This document shows, one piece after another, positions 43,103-52,135 of a stretch of DNA of 64,000 nt. Under the pieces are notes generated by a model that saw nothing but the letters and a program-made list of their open reading frames with translations, had not been told where the DNA came from and did not search any database. The position numbers and the translations under genes are program-made. The DNA is from JBDGYW01 sp964580055 (GTDB lineage Bacteria > Gemmatimonadota > Gemmatimonadetes > Gemmatimonadales > GWC2-71-9): positions 1 through 64,000 of the forward strand of contig CAZOJI010000005.1 in assembly GCA_964580055.1 (NCBI GenBank). The letters run 5' to 3'. Each line of letters opens with the position of its first letter. Positions within the stretch are counted from its first letter, which is position 1.

Positions 43103-44548
43103 CTAGACTCGCCGCGCCGCCCTCACATAGTTTCTGGAGACATCGACAGCGCCGGTAGCGTACGCGAGGCGCCCGCTCAAATAGTCGCGCATCAGTTTCA
43201 AGAATGCCCCACTCAATGCGACCACCGCTACCAGGTTTGGAATCGCACAAACTCCCACTGCGATGTTGGCGAACACCCAAACCCGTTGCACGTCGGCAAC
43301 TCCCGCGAATACCACCGGAGGCACGAAGTAGAGCCACCTTACATAATTCAGCCCCCGCTTCCCAAGGACATTGAGGGCCGCCGTCTCGAAGTAGATGAAG
43401 AATCCTATCTGGGTCGACAGGCAGAATGTGAGGATGCAGAACGATATCAACGCGCCGGCGACTTGCACAGGAAACACCTCGGCAAACGCCACGATCACCA
43501 GCTCGATACCCGACTCGCCACTGGACAGCACTCCCGTGGACAAGACCGCGAACGAGGTAATGGTGCAGATGATGAAGGTTACCACGAATACTTCGAAAGC
43601 CCCCCACATGCCCTGCTGGAAGGGGTGTTTGGTATCCGCGGTAGCGTGAGCCATGGGCGCGGTCCCCATCCCTGCCTCGTTGCTGAACATGCCCCTCGCC
43701 ATGCCCTCGCGAATAGTCACCATCACGACAGTCCCGGCAAAACCGCCTGCTGCCGGAGCGGGCGAAAACGCGTGCTTGAATATCAACCCGAAGACCTCGG
43801 GAATCATGGCATAGTTGACGAAGAAGAGGGTAAGACCACCTAACACGTACACTACCGACATCAGAGGCACGAGCCGCTCGCTGAATCTGCCGATGCGGCG
43901 CACACCACCGACCACCACTGCGGCGGTTACCGCCGTCATGGCTCCAGCCATGATGTAGGGGTTTACGTCATAGCTGGAGAGGAATGCTCGACCAACCGTG
44001 TGCGCCTGCAGCAGCGAAGCGCTGAACAAAGCGTTGATGACGACGCCGCCGCTGAACAAGACCGCCAGAAACCGCCAACCCAGACCGCGGTCGATATAGT
44101 ACATCGGCCCGCCGCGGATGCGACCGGTCACGTCGATATCCCGGTAATGCACGGCAAGTGTAATCTCTGCAGTCTTCGTAATAGTCGCGACCAGGGCCAG
44201 GAGCCACATCCAGAAGATCGCCCCGGGACCGCCAATGGAGAGAGCGGTTGCGACGCCGGCGATGCTTCCCATTCCGACAGTGCTCGCCAACGCCGTACTC
44301 GCCGCCTGAAACGGGGTCATTCTGCCTTTCCGTTTCGACTCGTCCAGATCGTCGGCCGTTTCGCCAACTCTTCCTCGATCCAGGATCGAGCCGAACGTAC
44401 TCCTCAGGATGAGCCCCAGCCTCCGTACCTGAAACGCCTTGGTGCGGATCGTGAGGTACACGGACACCGCCGCGATGAACACCATCGTCCACGGGCCCCA
44501 GAGGAGTGCGTCGACCCGGGCAGCGAAGTTTAGTATCTGCTCGATCAA
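43103..44548 (-). CDS. Sodium:alanine/glycine symporter (AGCS family)
   Basis: A 481-residue polytopic carrier. Family signatures include LALVATITKTAEITLAVHYR, GRIRGGPMYYIDRGLGWR, SNEAGMGTAPMAHATADTKHPFQQGMWGAFEVF and about 10-11 hydrophobic segments. It imports small neutral amino acids with sodium; here it may bring in the amino acid, hydantoin or ureide used by the cluster. The start appears to be TTG 44548 with a GAGA-type site upstream. It lies between the decarboxylase and the unknown 159-residue protein. Confidence 0.92.
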   Translation of the reverse strand: MIEQILNFAARVDALLWGPWTMVFIAAVSVYLTIRTKAFQVRRLGLILRSTFGSILDRGRVGETADDLDESKRKGRMTPFQAASTALASTVGMGSIAGVATALSIGGPGAIFWMWLLALVATITKTAEITLAVHYRDIDVTGRIRGGPMYYIDRGLGWRFLAVLFSGGVVINALFSASLLQAHTVGRAFLSSYDVNPYIMAGAMTAVTAAVVVGGVRRIGRFSERLVPLMSVVYVLGGLTLFFVNYAMIPEVFGLIFKHAFSPAPAAGGFAGTVVMVTIREGMARGMFSNEAGMGTAPMAHATADTKHPFQQGMWGAFEVFVVTFIICTITSFAVLSTGVLSSGESGIELVIVAFAEVFPVQVAGALISFCILTFCLSTQIGFFIYFETAALNVLGKRGLNYVRWLYFVPPVVFAGVADVQRVWVFANIAVGVCAIPNLVAVVALSGAFLKLMRDYLSGRLAYATGAVDVSRNYVRAARRV

Positions 44549-44570
44549 TGCAGTCTCTTTTCCTTATACC

Positions 44571-44637
44571 AGGGAGTGGAGAGTAGGGATTGGGGAGTGG
44601 GAAAAAGGGAACACTGCGTGGGGAGCGGGGCCGTTCG
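44571..44637. repeat. Low-complexity GGGAGTGG tract E
   Basis: Purine-rich on the plus strand (AGGGAGTGGAGAGTAGGGATTGGGGAGTGG and onward). It lies between the decarboxylase stop (44677) and the symporter start (44548). It is related to tracts A-D but is more G-rich and sits in the opposite orientation to the flanking genes. Confidence 0.45.
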
Positions 44638-44676
44638 AGACATTTTCGGCGACGATGCATACCTTCGCCACGGGAC

Positions 44677-46086
44677 TCAACCGCACGCCGTTCTCCTCAC
44701 CCTCGAAACAGTCTCGATCATATCCTCCGTCCTCACCGCCGGCGATATCGCCACCAGCCGCAGGAACGTTTTCTCCCCGAGTTGAGAAATCGAGACCGGC
44801 CGCTCCCCGTCTGCGAGCATCTCGTCGTAGATATGTTTCTGAAGGTCGTTCAACCTGTCATGCGGATGACCTTCAGGTACGATCCGGAAACAGAGAATGC
44901 CGGTATCCGGCTGATGACCCATCTCCAAATCCGGCTGCGCTTCGACGTATTCCGCGAGACCCGCGATGGCCCGCAAAGGGGCACGCAATCTATCGGTTAC
45001 TCCTGACAACCCTTGACGGCGGATCGACGTTACGATAGGGAGCGCGGTCATCGGTCGCGTGGTCGGAATGGACTTGACGCCCGGATTGGGCTCCACGGCA
45101 TCCTCTCGATTCCAGTAGGAGCTGTACAACGTAGTTCTATGGAAATCGGCAGGGTCACGCACGAACAGGATGGAACTCGGGATCGGCACTCCCAGCTGCT
45201 TGTGAGGGTCCCAAGTGACCGAGTCCGCGCGCTCCACCCCGGCGAAGAGGTGGCTCCACTCCGGCACCAGCTTGTAAGCGAGCCCGTAAGCACCGTCCAC
45301 GTGCAGCCAGGCGCCCGTTTCCTCGCACACTTCGGCGACCGGCGGGACCGGGTCCACGGCGCCCGTCGCCGTGGTTCCTGTAGTCGCCACGACGCAAACG
45401 ATTTCGCGGGGCCGCCGTACGTCGCTCTCGTTCCGCTCCTCTCCCCCTTGCTCTATCGCGCTCACCTTGTTCCGGAGATCGTTCACGTCCATACGACGGT
45501 TCTCGTCCACTTCCACCGGAACCAGGCATCCCTCACCCAATCCGAGGACACGCACGGCGTGTTTGAGTGAGAAGTGCGAGTCCACCGAACAGAGCACTGC
45601 CAGCCGTGATGGATCCCCGAAGCCACCAACACCTTCCTGCGCGAGATCGAAACCACGGCGTTCGGCGTGTCGGTGCAGCGCCAGGTACAGCGCCTGTTGA
45701 TTCGCGTAGGTGCCGCAATACATCACGGTGGCATCGGAGCCAGGCTGCAGTTCGAACAGCCGACACAACTCCTTGCAGCAGAGCTCCTCGAGTACTGCGC
45801 CACCTGGCGAGACCTGCCAGTTGGTAACGCCCTGGTTGTGATGTGTAGCGATCTGCGCGCCCAGCTCAGCTCCCTCTTCCGGAGCGGAGTTGAATAGAAA
45901 ATGGAACGAGGGAAGTTCGTAACGCCCCAAATGCGGCACCAGACACTGCTCCACCATTGCTTTCACGGCCTCGAGAGGAAGCCCTTCTTCCTGCCATCGG
46001 AAGAGAGGCTCGAGATCAGCTGCTACCTGTTCCGGTAAGGCGCCGGAGTAGATACGCTGCGAGTCAGAATGGCGCATGGATTCCAC
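44677..46086 (-). CDS. PLP-dependent decarboxylase (group II, aromatic/diamino acid type)
   Basis: A 469-residue group II decarboxylase. GTYANQQALYLALHRHAERRG, VVATTGTTATGAVDPVPPVAEV, WLHVDGAYGLAYKLVPEWSHLFAGVERADSVTWDPHKQLGVP (PLP Lys in DPHKQLG, Asp-Ala-Ala-like DGAYG). Members decarboxylate tryptophan, tyrosine, glutamate or 2,4-diaminobutyrate. The start is GTG 46086 or ATG 46077; neither has a strong ribosome site. In this cluster the product amine would be a substrate for the class III aminotransferase and aldehyde dehydrogenase upstream. Confidence 0.87.
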   Translation of the reverse strand: MESMRHSDSQRIYSGALPEQVAADLEPLFRWQEEGLPLEAVKAMVEQCLVPHLGRYELPSFHFLFNSAPEEGAELGAQIATHHNQGVTNWQVSPGGAVLEELCCKELCRLFELQPGSDATVMYCGTYANQQALYLALHRHAERRGFDLAQEGVGGFGDPSRLAVLCSVDSHFSLKHAVRVLGLGEGCLVPVEVDENRRMDVNDLRNKVSAIEQGGEERNESDVRRPREIVCVVATTGTTATGAVDPVPPVAEVCEETGAWLHVDGAYGLAYKLVPEWSHLFAGVERADSVTWDPHKQLGVPIPSSILFVRDPADFHRTTLYSSYWNREDAVEPNPGVKSIPTTRPMTALPIVTSIRRQGLSGVTDRLRAPLRAIAGLAEYVEAQPDLEMGHQPDTGILCFRIVPEGHPHDRLNDLQKHIYDEMLADGERPVSISQLGEKTFLRLVAISPAVRTEDMIETVSRVRRTACG

Positions 46087-46115
46087 AGCAGGGCACTGGA
46101 AGCATGGTTACAGCG

Positions 46116-47513
46116 TCAGTGAAACGCGGGGACACCGGCCTGTAGAGACCGGTGGATGTACCGGCCCCGTCCCGGCTCGGCGAGACATTCTTCCTCGTCT
46201 ACGATCAGCTCGCCGCGGGAGTAGACCTTCAGGATCTTACCTGTTATCTCGATACCTTCGTAGGCCGACCAGTCCGAACCCATGTGGAGTGTGTCTTGCC
46301 CCATCGTCCAGGTAGCGTCGGGGTCCAACAGCACGATGTCGGCGTCCGCGCCCGGCGCCAGACTCCCCTTCTGCGGCGCCAAACCGAACATGGTCGCCGG
46401 TGCGGTGGACACTAGATCCACAAACCGGGGCAGACTGAGGCGCCCTTTCACAACTCCTTCGGAGAAAAGCACTGAAGGACGCGGCTCTACTCCGGGAATA
46501 CCATTCGGGCACTTGTCGAACCGCTCGCTGCCAAGCAGCTTCGCCTCCCACGAAAACGCTGCGTCGTCCGAGGTTACCTGGGCGACGTGCCCCGCCCGAA
46601 GACCTCTCCACAGACAATCCTGTACCCACTGGTCCCGAATAGGAGGCGAGCAAATCCACTTCATGCCATCTTCCCGCTCCAGCATACTGTCGGTGAACAC
46701 GAGATAGTGAGTGCAGGTCTCGGCGGTGATGTCCAAACCCTCTGCTCGCGCAGTGGTTATCAACTCCAGGCCGCTGTCGCTCGCCAGATGCACCACGAAG
46801 AACCGCGCGCCGGTGTTGCGAGCCATCTGCACAATGCGACTGATGGCAGCCGCCTCGACCTCGGGTGGTCTGCTTCGCGCATGATAGATAGAGCTGGTCT
46901 TGCCTTCTCCCAAGAGTCGCGGCACGTTCGCCTCGATCGTGTCATTGTCTTCAGCGTGCAGCATCAACATACCGCCCGCCTCGGTGAGTCGCATGGCGAC
47001 GCGTTCGAGATCCTGGTCCTCGATGAGCAGACCGTCTTCCCGATAGGTCATGTAGCATTTGATCGTCGGCGCACCCTGCTCCACAACCAGTGGGATCTCG
47101 TCTAGGGTTCGGTCGTTCGGCTCCGTGATTGCCGGGTGAGTGCCCCAGTCAACCAGCGCCTTCCCGTCGGACTCCTCTCTCTTGTCATCCAGGGTCTTCT
47201 GCAGTGTGCCGCCAGGAACCTGGTTGGAGAAATCCACGATGCTAGTCACGCCGCCGAAGGCGGCCGCACGTGTGCCCGTATAGTAGTCATGCACGCTCAC
47301 GGTGCCCATGAACACGTCGTTGAAGTGGACGTGGGTGTCCACAGCGCCGGGCAGCACCAGCAACCCGCCCGCATCCACCACCTCCGTCGCACCCACAGCT
47401 CCCAGATCACCGAGTGCCCTGATTCGCCCGTTAGAAACGAGCACGTCCATCTCAGTTACGGTCTGACCCAGCACCACCGTGCCACCGCGGAAGATTATCG
47501 ATCCCTCGGTCAT
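46116..47513 (-). CDS. Dihydropyrimidinase/hydantoinase-type amidohydrolase
   Basis: A 465-residue cyclic amidohydrolase. The binuclear metal site is given by GAVDTHVHFND (HxH), the carboxylated lysine in PTIKCYMTYRED, LHAEDND, FFVVHLAS and TSDDAAF. The length and layout match D-hydantoinase/dihydropyrimidinase and allantoinase. It would open a hydantoin or dihydropyrimidine ring to an N-carbamoyl amino acid. It follows the aminotransferase gene by only 5 bases. Confidence 0.9.
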   Translation of the reverse strand: MTEGSIIFRGGTVVLGQTVTEMDVLVSNGRIRALGDLGAVGATEVVDAGGLLVLPGAVDTHVHFNDVFMGTVSVHDYYTGTRAAAFGGVTSIVDFSNQVPGGTLQKTLDDKREESDGKALVDWGTHPAITEPNDRTLDEIPLVVEQGAPTIKCYMTYREDGLLIEDQDLERVAMRLTEAGGMLMLHAEDNDTIEANVPRLLGEGKTSSIYHARSRPPEVEAAAISRIVQMARNTGARFFVVHLASDSGLELITTARAEGLDITAETCTHYLVFTDSMLEREDGMKWICSPPIRDQWVQDCLWRGLRAGHVAQVTSDDAAFSWEAKLLGSERFDKCPNGIPGVEPRPSVLFSEGVVKGRLSLPRFVDLVSTAPATMFGLAPQKGSLAPGADADIVLLDPDATWTMGQDTLHMGSDWSAYEGIEITGKILKVYSRGELIVDEEECLAEPGRGRYIHRSLQAGVPAFH

Positions 47514-47518
47514 TGACT

Positions 47519-48886
47519 CTAGCCCTCGGTGCTTTCGAGATCTCTAACCGAATCGCAGAACACCTCGACGCCTTTCCTCGCCAGTTCCTCTGTGAGCACC
47601 AGAGGCGGAAGGAACCGTGCGACATTGAAGTAGTGCCCACCAACCTCGATGAGAACGCCGCGCTGATGGCACAGTTTGCGCATCGCCGCCGCGATTTCGG
47701 GTGCAGGTTCCTTGGTGGCCTTGTCCTTCACGAACTCAACGCCGATCATCAGCCCCTTTCCCCTCACCTCTCCAACGATCGGCGAATCCGACTCCACGTC
47801 CTTGAGCATGCTCAGCATTTTCTCACCGAGTTGCATCGCGTGGTCGGCCAGGTTCGTCTCCAGCATGAAGTCGATGCCTGCTGCTCCGCCCGCGTATGCG
47901 ACCATGTTCCCCCTGAACGTGCCGATGTGTTTGCCGGGCGGCCATGTGTCGAGCTTCTCCTTGTAGGCCACGGCAGAAATCGGGAATCCAACGCCACCCA
48001 GGGCCTTGCTCATGGTCAGGATATCCGGCATCACCCCAGTGTGCTCGCAGGCGAACATCTTCCCGGTCCGGCAGAAACCGGCCTGGATCTCGTCGTCGAT
48101 CATGAGAATGTCGTACTTGTCACAAATCTCACGGATCTTGGGCAGGAACCGCTCGTCCGGCACGATCGAGCCTCCCTCTCCCTGAATTGACTCGACCACA
48201 ATAGCAGCAGGGTGCCCCACGCCCGAGTGTGAGTCTTCCACCACGTGTTCCAGATACTTGCCGCACTCCAGATCGCACGTCGCCTGCTCCCTACCGAAGG
48301 GGCAGCGGTAGCAGTAGGAATAAGGCACGAAATGAACCTCGGGAATCAGTGGCAGGAAGTCACCCTTGAACGGCGATCCGCTGCACAGCGACAGCGCGCC
48401 CGCCGTCATACCGTGATACCCTCCCTCGAACGCGATCATCGGATAGCGCTTGGTGTTGTATTTCGCCAACTTCACCGCCGCCTCGATCGCATCCGAACCG
48501 GTCGGCCCGCCGAAGAAGATCTTGTTCAGGTCACCCGGAAGAACTCCGGCGAGCACCTCGACCATCTTCTTTCGCGCGGGGCTCGGCATGTCGAGAGTGT
48601 GAGTGACATCATCCAACTGACTACGGGCCGCGTCTAGAACATGCGGGTTGGCATGGCCTACATTGATCACGCCGGCGCCGCCGAAGAAATCGACATATAG
48701 ATTACCGTCAACGTCCTCGATCGTAGCGCCCTTTGCACGCCGGAAAGCCATCGGCATGCCGCGCGGATAGGACACGGCCGAACTTTCGTGCTCGCTCTGG
48801 TAATCTAGATACGTCTTCGACTCCGGCCCTGGTGGCTTAACCTTTATGGCCGGTGCGTCCTGGAAAGAAAGCTCTGCGAAACCCAC
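47519..48886 (-). CDS. Class III aminotransferase
   Basis: A 455-residue PLP enzyme of the 4-aminobutyrate/diaminobutyrate/dialkylglycine group. EGGYHGMTAGALSLCSG, ILMIDDEIQAGFCRTGKMFACEHTGVMPDILTMSKALGGVGFP (PLP Lys in SKALGG). An inserted CYRCPFGREQATCDLECGKYLEH segment with four cysteines is characteristic of a subgroup that includes diaminobutyrate transaminase-like proteins. Start GTG 48886 with AAGGAG 7 bases upstream. It probably removes an omega-amino group to give an aldehyde for the neighbouring dehydrogenase. Confidence 0.9.
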   Translation of the reverse strand: MGFAELSFQDAPAIKVKPPGPESKTYLDYQSEHESSAVSYPRGMPMAFRRAKGATIEDVDGNLYVDFFGGAGVINVGHANPHVLDAARSQLDDVTHTLDMPSPARKKMVEVLAGVLPGDLNKIFFGGPTGSDAIEAAVKLAKYNTKRYPMIAFEGGYHGMTAGALSLCSGSPFKGDFLPLIPEVHFVPYSYCYRCPFGREQATCDLECGKYLEHVVEDSHSGVGHPAAIVVESIQGEGGSIVPDERFLPKIREICDKYDILMIDDEIQAGFCRTGKMFACEHTGVMPDILTMSKALGGVGFPISAVAYKEKLDTWPPGKHIGTFRGNMVAYAGGAAGIDFMLETNLADHAMQLGEKMLSMLKDVESDSPIVGEVRGKGLMIGVEFVKDKATKEPAPEIAAAMRKLCHQRGVLIEVGGHYFNVARFLPPLVLTEELARKGVEVFCDSVRDLESTEG

Positions 48887-48910
48887 TGTTGTTCTCCTTA
48901 AGACGTGCCG

Positions 48911-50326
48911 CTACTCGATATGGAAGCAGACGGTTTTGGGTTCGGTCATCTCTTGCAGCGAAAACTTGATACCCTCCCTGCCCAAGCCCGATTTCTGCGT
49001 GCCGCCGAACGGCATTGAGTCTAAACGATAGTCGGTCGAGTCGTTGATCATCACTCCGCCGCAATCGAGTTCGTAAGCGAACTTGAACGCTAGATTCACG
49101 TCGCGCGTGAACACGGCGGCGTGGAGACCGAACGGAAGGCTGTTTGCCTTTGCAAGAGCTTCCTCGAACGTCTCTACCGGATACAGGTTGACCGTCGGGC
49201 CGAACACTTCATCTTTATGGATGCTGGCGTTTTCGGAAACGTGCTCGAGTACGGTCGGCTCCATCACAGCCTTATCACGCCCGCCGCCGCACAGCACCGT
49301 GGCGCCGAGACCGACCGCTTCTTTGACCCATTCATCTACCCTCATCGCCTCGACCTCTGTGATCATCGGCCCCATGTCGGTCTCTTCATCCAGCTTGTTG
49401 CCGACTTTGTACTGCTTGGTACGCTCCACGAACTTACGCTTGAACTCTTCGTAGACGCCCTTGTGCACGTAGAGCCGCTGCACACCGATGCAGTTCTGCC
49501 CCGCGGCCCAGAAGGCTCCCGACACGCACGATTCCACCGCCCAGTCGAGCGCCGCGTCCTCCCAGACAATTACCGGTGAGTTAGAGCCCAGCTCCATTCC
49601 GATCTTCTTGATCCCGGCGTTTGCAGCTATGTCCTGGCCGGCCTCGAGACCGGCGGTTGCCGAGACCATGCGGACCCGTTCGTCCGGAACCAGGATCTTG
49701 CCGAGCACTGCACCGCTTCCGGTCACGACCTGAAGGGCCGCGGGTGGCAGTCCCGCTTCCAGTAACGCTTCAGCGAGCTTGATCGCGGAAAGCGGAGTCA
49801 CGGTGGCCGGTTTCAGGATCACGCTGTTGCCAGCCGCGAATGCGGGGCCAAGCTTGTGTGCGACCAAGTTGAGCGGATCGTTGAACGGTGTGATGGAGAG
49901 GATAACGCCGATCGGGAAACGGTAGTAGTAGCCAACCTTGTTCTCACCGCCCGGAAACGAGTCGAACGGAATCGTCTCGCCGAGAATGCGCTTCGCCTCC
50001 TCGGCAGATACAGTGAGCGTGTTTACGCAGCGAGACGCTTCCTTGCGCGCCTCGCGGATGGTCTTCGATCCTTCGCGCGCGATGACGGTGGCGAACTCGT
50101 CGAACCGATCCGAGATGATCTCGGCGGTCTTGTTCAAGACCTTGGCGCGCTCGAAGACTGTCATCTTTCGAGTCACCTCGAAGCCTCGGACAGCCGCGTC
50201 AAGCGCCAGTTCCGCGTCCTCCGCGGATGCACTCGGCACGTGATCGATTATCGAATCGTCGAAGGGATCTCGAACGGGTATCTGCTTCTCTCTGTCGACC
50301 CACTCGGAGTCGAGCAGCATCTTCAT
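48911..50326 (-). CDS. NAD(P)-dependent aldehyde dehydrogenase
   Basis: A 471-residue member of the aldehyde dehydrogenase superfamily. SITPFNDPLNLVAHKLGPAFAAGNSVILKPA (NAD-binding), GMELGSNSPVIVWEDA (catalytic Glu) and FWAAGQNCIGVQRLYV (nucleophilic Cys) are present. It resembles the lactaldehyde/phosphonoacetaldehyde/GapN subgroup. The frame is open to 50467, but AGGAGG 4 bases before ATG 50326 fixes the start. First gene of the long minus-strand ureide cluster. It would oxidise the semialdehyde made by the class III aminotransferase. Confidence 0.92.
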   Translation of the reverse strand: MKMLLDSEWVDREKQIPVRDPFDDSIIDHVPSASAEDAELALDAAVRGFEVTRKMTVFERAKVLNKTAEIISDRFDEFATVIAREGSKTIREARKEASRCVNTLTVSAEEAKRILGETIPFDSFPGGENKVGYYYRFPIGVILSITPFNDPLNLVAHKLGPAFAAGNSVILKPATVTPLSAIKLAEALLEAGLPPAALQVVTGSGAVLGKILVPDERVRMVSATAGLEAGQDIAANAGIKKIGMELGSNSPVIVWEDAALDWAVESCVSGAFWAAGQNCIGVQRLYVHKGVYEEFKRKFVERTKQYKVGNKLDEETDMGPMITEVEAMRVDEWVKEAVGLGATVLCGGGRDKAVMEPTVLEHVSENASIHKDEVFGPTVNLYPVETFEEALAKANSLPFGLHAAVFTRDVNLAFKFAYELDCGGVMINDSTDYRLDSMPFGGTQKSGLGREGIKFSLQEMTEPKTVCFHIE

Positions 50327-50525
50327 CGTGCCTCCTGAGGATTGACTGTCGGACTGCGGCAGAACGCAACGCAAACTGCTTGGCGAGCAGTATGGATCAA
50401 TATACCGGCTAGCGCAACGACCGGTGAAAACCAGATTCTGTTCGGCCGCTGACCCCGTCTTTTCCATCGTGTCGGTAGGAGAAGACAGGTGCCCTCGAAC
50501 GACACCTCTTGCGCCGCCCAGTCTT

Positions 50526-50541
50526 TGGCACCTTTGTTGCT
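50526..50541 (+). promoter_or_regulatory. Near-perfect sigma-54 (-24/-12) promoter of the Nif11-leader peptide gene
   Basis: TGGCAC-CTTTG-TTGCT matches the consensus TGGCAC-N5-TTGCW at every position, with GG (50527) and GC (50539) 10 bases apart. Transcription would begin near 50551, leaving a leader of about 47 bases before ATG 50599. An inverted repeat AGGTG...CACCT (50487..50507) lies 20 bases upstream, and a possible enhancer could be further up in 50340..50480. Confidence 0.8.
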
Positions 50542-50598
50542 AACCTTGGTTCACGATCTCAGATTAGGATTGGCATCTGACTCTCACCGGAGACTCCC

Positions 50599-50895
50599 AT
50601 GAAAGGCACAGTTCTCGATTTCATGAAGCTGGTGGCCGAGAACCCCGAGTTGGCTCGAAAACTCGGCGAACTGGCGTCCGAGTTCGACTTCGAGTTCACC
50701 GACGATGAACTGATCGAGACCGACCTCGAGGCGGTAGCGGGTGGCGCGCTGGACACCCAGGACGACATGGCCCAGATGGACATGTTGAAGTTGGAGAATT
50801 CCCTTAACCAACAGTCGCAGCTCATGCAGGTGATGTCCAACATCATGAAGCAGCAGCGCGACACCTCAAAGGCAATCGTCAACAACCTGAAATGA
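50599..50895 (+). CDS. Nif11-leader-type (double-glycine) peptide precursor
   Basis: A 98-residue peptide. Residues 1-49 look like a Nif11-type leader: DFMKLVAENPELARKLGEL, then FTDDELIETDLEAVAGG, with the double-glycine cleavage site at Gly48-Gly49. The remaining 49 residues (from ALDTQDD) are helical, rich in Gln, Met and Asn, and have no cysteine; they could form an amphipathic rod (MLKLENSLNQQSQLMQVMSNIMKQQ). CGGAGA is 5-10 bases before the ATG. No LanM, radical-SAM, cyclodehydratase or C39-peptidase transporter gene is nearby, so this may be an orphan precursor or an unmodified exported peptide. A near-perfect sigma-54 promoter drives it. Confidence 0.8.
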   Translation: MKGTVLDFMKLVAENPELARKLGELASEFDFEFTDDELIETDLEAVAGGALDTQDDMAQMDMLKLENSLNQQSQLMQVMSNIMKQQRDTSKAIVNNLK

Positions 50896-51172
50896 GTCGC
50901 ACCGTGAGGTGGTCCTGAGATTGAACATTGAGATCCACCCACCGGCCGTCCTCCATTGCCATACCCGTGGTGAACGCAGTGGTGAATGCAAACAGCCCAA
51001 CCAGAAAGACCCAAGCCTACGCACGTCCGGTTGTGCATGGAGCGGTCACGAGACCCAGCGTCATGGTGTGAGCATGCCACGTAACCTTGGGAGCCGGTTG
51101 GACATTCCCGATGCCGAGCGACATACTTTGAAGATCGAAACGAGCACACGATCCGAGAGGGGCGTCACTGGT

Positions 51173-52075
51173 ATGCTGAAGCGATTTGGGAGTGTAATCG
51201 CGGTTGTTTGCTTGCATTGCGCATTGGGTTTGGGATTGTGCGACCGCGCCACCGCTCAACAGCCCGTCAAGGTTTTCATCTCCGTGGACATGGAGGGCAT
51301 AAGCGGCATCGGCACTCCGAAGATGGTGAGCGGGTCGGGCAAGGATTACGCGCTCGGCCGGGAGCTGGCGACGGCTGACGTAAACAGCGTCGTCGACGCC
51401 ATCTTCGAGCACGGTCCCGCCGAAATACTGGTCAACGATTCCCACGGCGACATGCAGAACCTGTTGCACACCCGCCTCGATCCCCGTGTCCAGTACATCC
51501 AGGGCCACATCAAACCTCTGGGAATGGTCGAGGGTCTGGATGAGTCTTTCGACGCGGTGATCTTCCTGGGCTACCATGCGCGCGCCGGAACCGAGAACGG
51601 CTTCATCGCACACACGGGCTCAGGGTCGGTCAAAGGTCTATGGATCAATGGCGTCGAGGTGGGGGAAGGAGGCCTGAATGCCTACTTCGCGGGCGCACTA
51701 GGCGTCCCCGTAGTGCTCACTCAGGGCGACTCGACCTTCGCCGACCAGATCAACCAGTTGCTCGAAGTCAGGACCGTCGTCAACAAGTATGCGGTAGGTT
51801 CGTCGGTCGCCAGGCTGGTGCACCCGGAAGTCGCGCGGGCCGACCTCCACTCCACCACACTCGCGGCATTGGCCGAACTCGACTCAACGAGCCCGTTGGA
51901 GGTTCAGGAGCCCGTGAACGTCAGAATGCGGTTCGCCTCGACCACCCGCGCCGACATACTGCAAGCCATCCCGGGTATACGCCGGATTGACGGATGGACG
52001 GTGGAGTACGAAGCGGCTACGATGGATGAAGCTTACAGAATGGTTCGGCTGATGTACAAATACATCAGGTGGTAA
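51173..52075 (+). CDS. Exported M55 D-aminopeptidase (DppA-like)
   Basis: A 300-residue protein. ATG 51173 gives a signal peptide (MLKRFGSVIAVVCLHCALGLGLCDRATAQ). The mature part is an M55 peptidase: VFISVDMEGISGIG (metal-binding Asp and Glu), VNDSHGDMQNLL, IQGHIKP, FLGYHARAGTENGFIAHT (His ligand and catalytic region), INGVEVGEGGLNAYFAGALGVPVVLTQGDS. It would cut D-amino-acid peptides such as cell-wall fragments in the periplasm. It follows the Nif11-leader peptide gene by 277 bases, in which I see no gene; a link between them is speculative. Confidence 0.87.
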   Translation: MLKRFGSVIAVVCLHCALGLGLCDRATAQQPVKVFISVDMEGISGIGTPKMVSGSGKDYALGRELATADVNSVVDAIFEHGPAEILVNDSHGDMQNLLHTRLDPRVQYIQGHIKPLGMVEGLDESFDAVIFLGYHARAGTENGFIAHTGSGSVKGLWINGVEVGEGGLNAYFAGALGVPVVLTQGDSTFADQINQLLEVRTVVNKYAVGSSVARLVHPEVARADLHSTTLAALAELDSTSPLEVQEPVNVRMRFASTTRADILQAIPGIRRIDGWTVEYEAATMDEAYRMVRLMYKYIRW

Positions 52076-52086
52076 ACCGGGTACTT

Positions 52087-52123
52087 CGAGCCGCTCTGTC
52101 CTGGTATCCGGGCAGGCGGCTCG
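52087..52123. terminator. Bidirectional hairpin between D-aminopeptidase and acetyltransferase genes
   Basis: CGAGCCGC (52087) pairs with GCGGCTCG (52116), an 8-bp perfect stem with a 21-base loop, between two converging genes. No T-run. Confidence 0.5.
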
Positions 52124-52135
52124 GAGCACCGGCAC

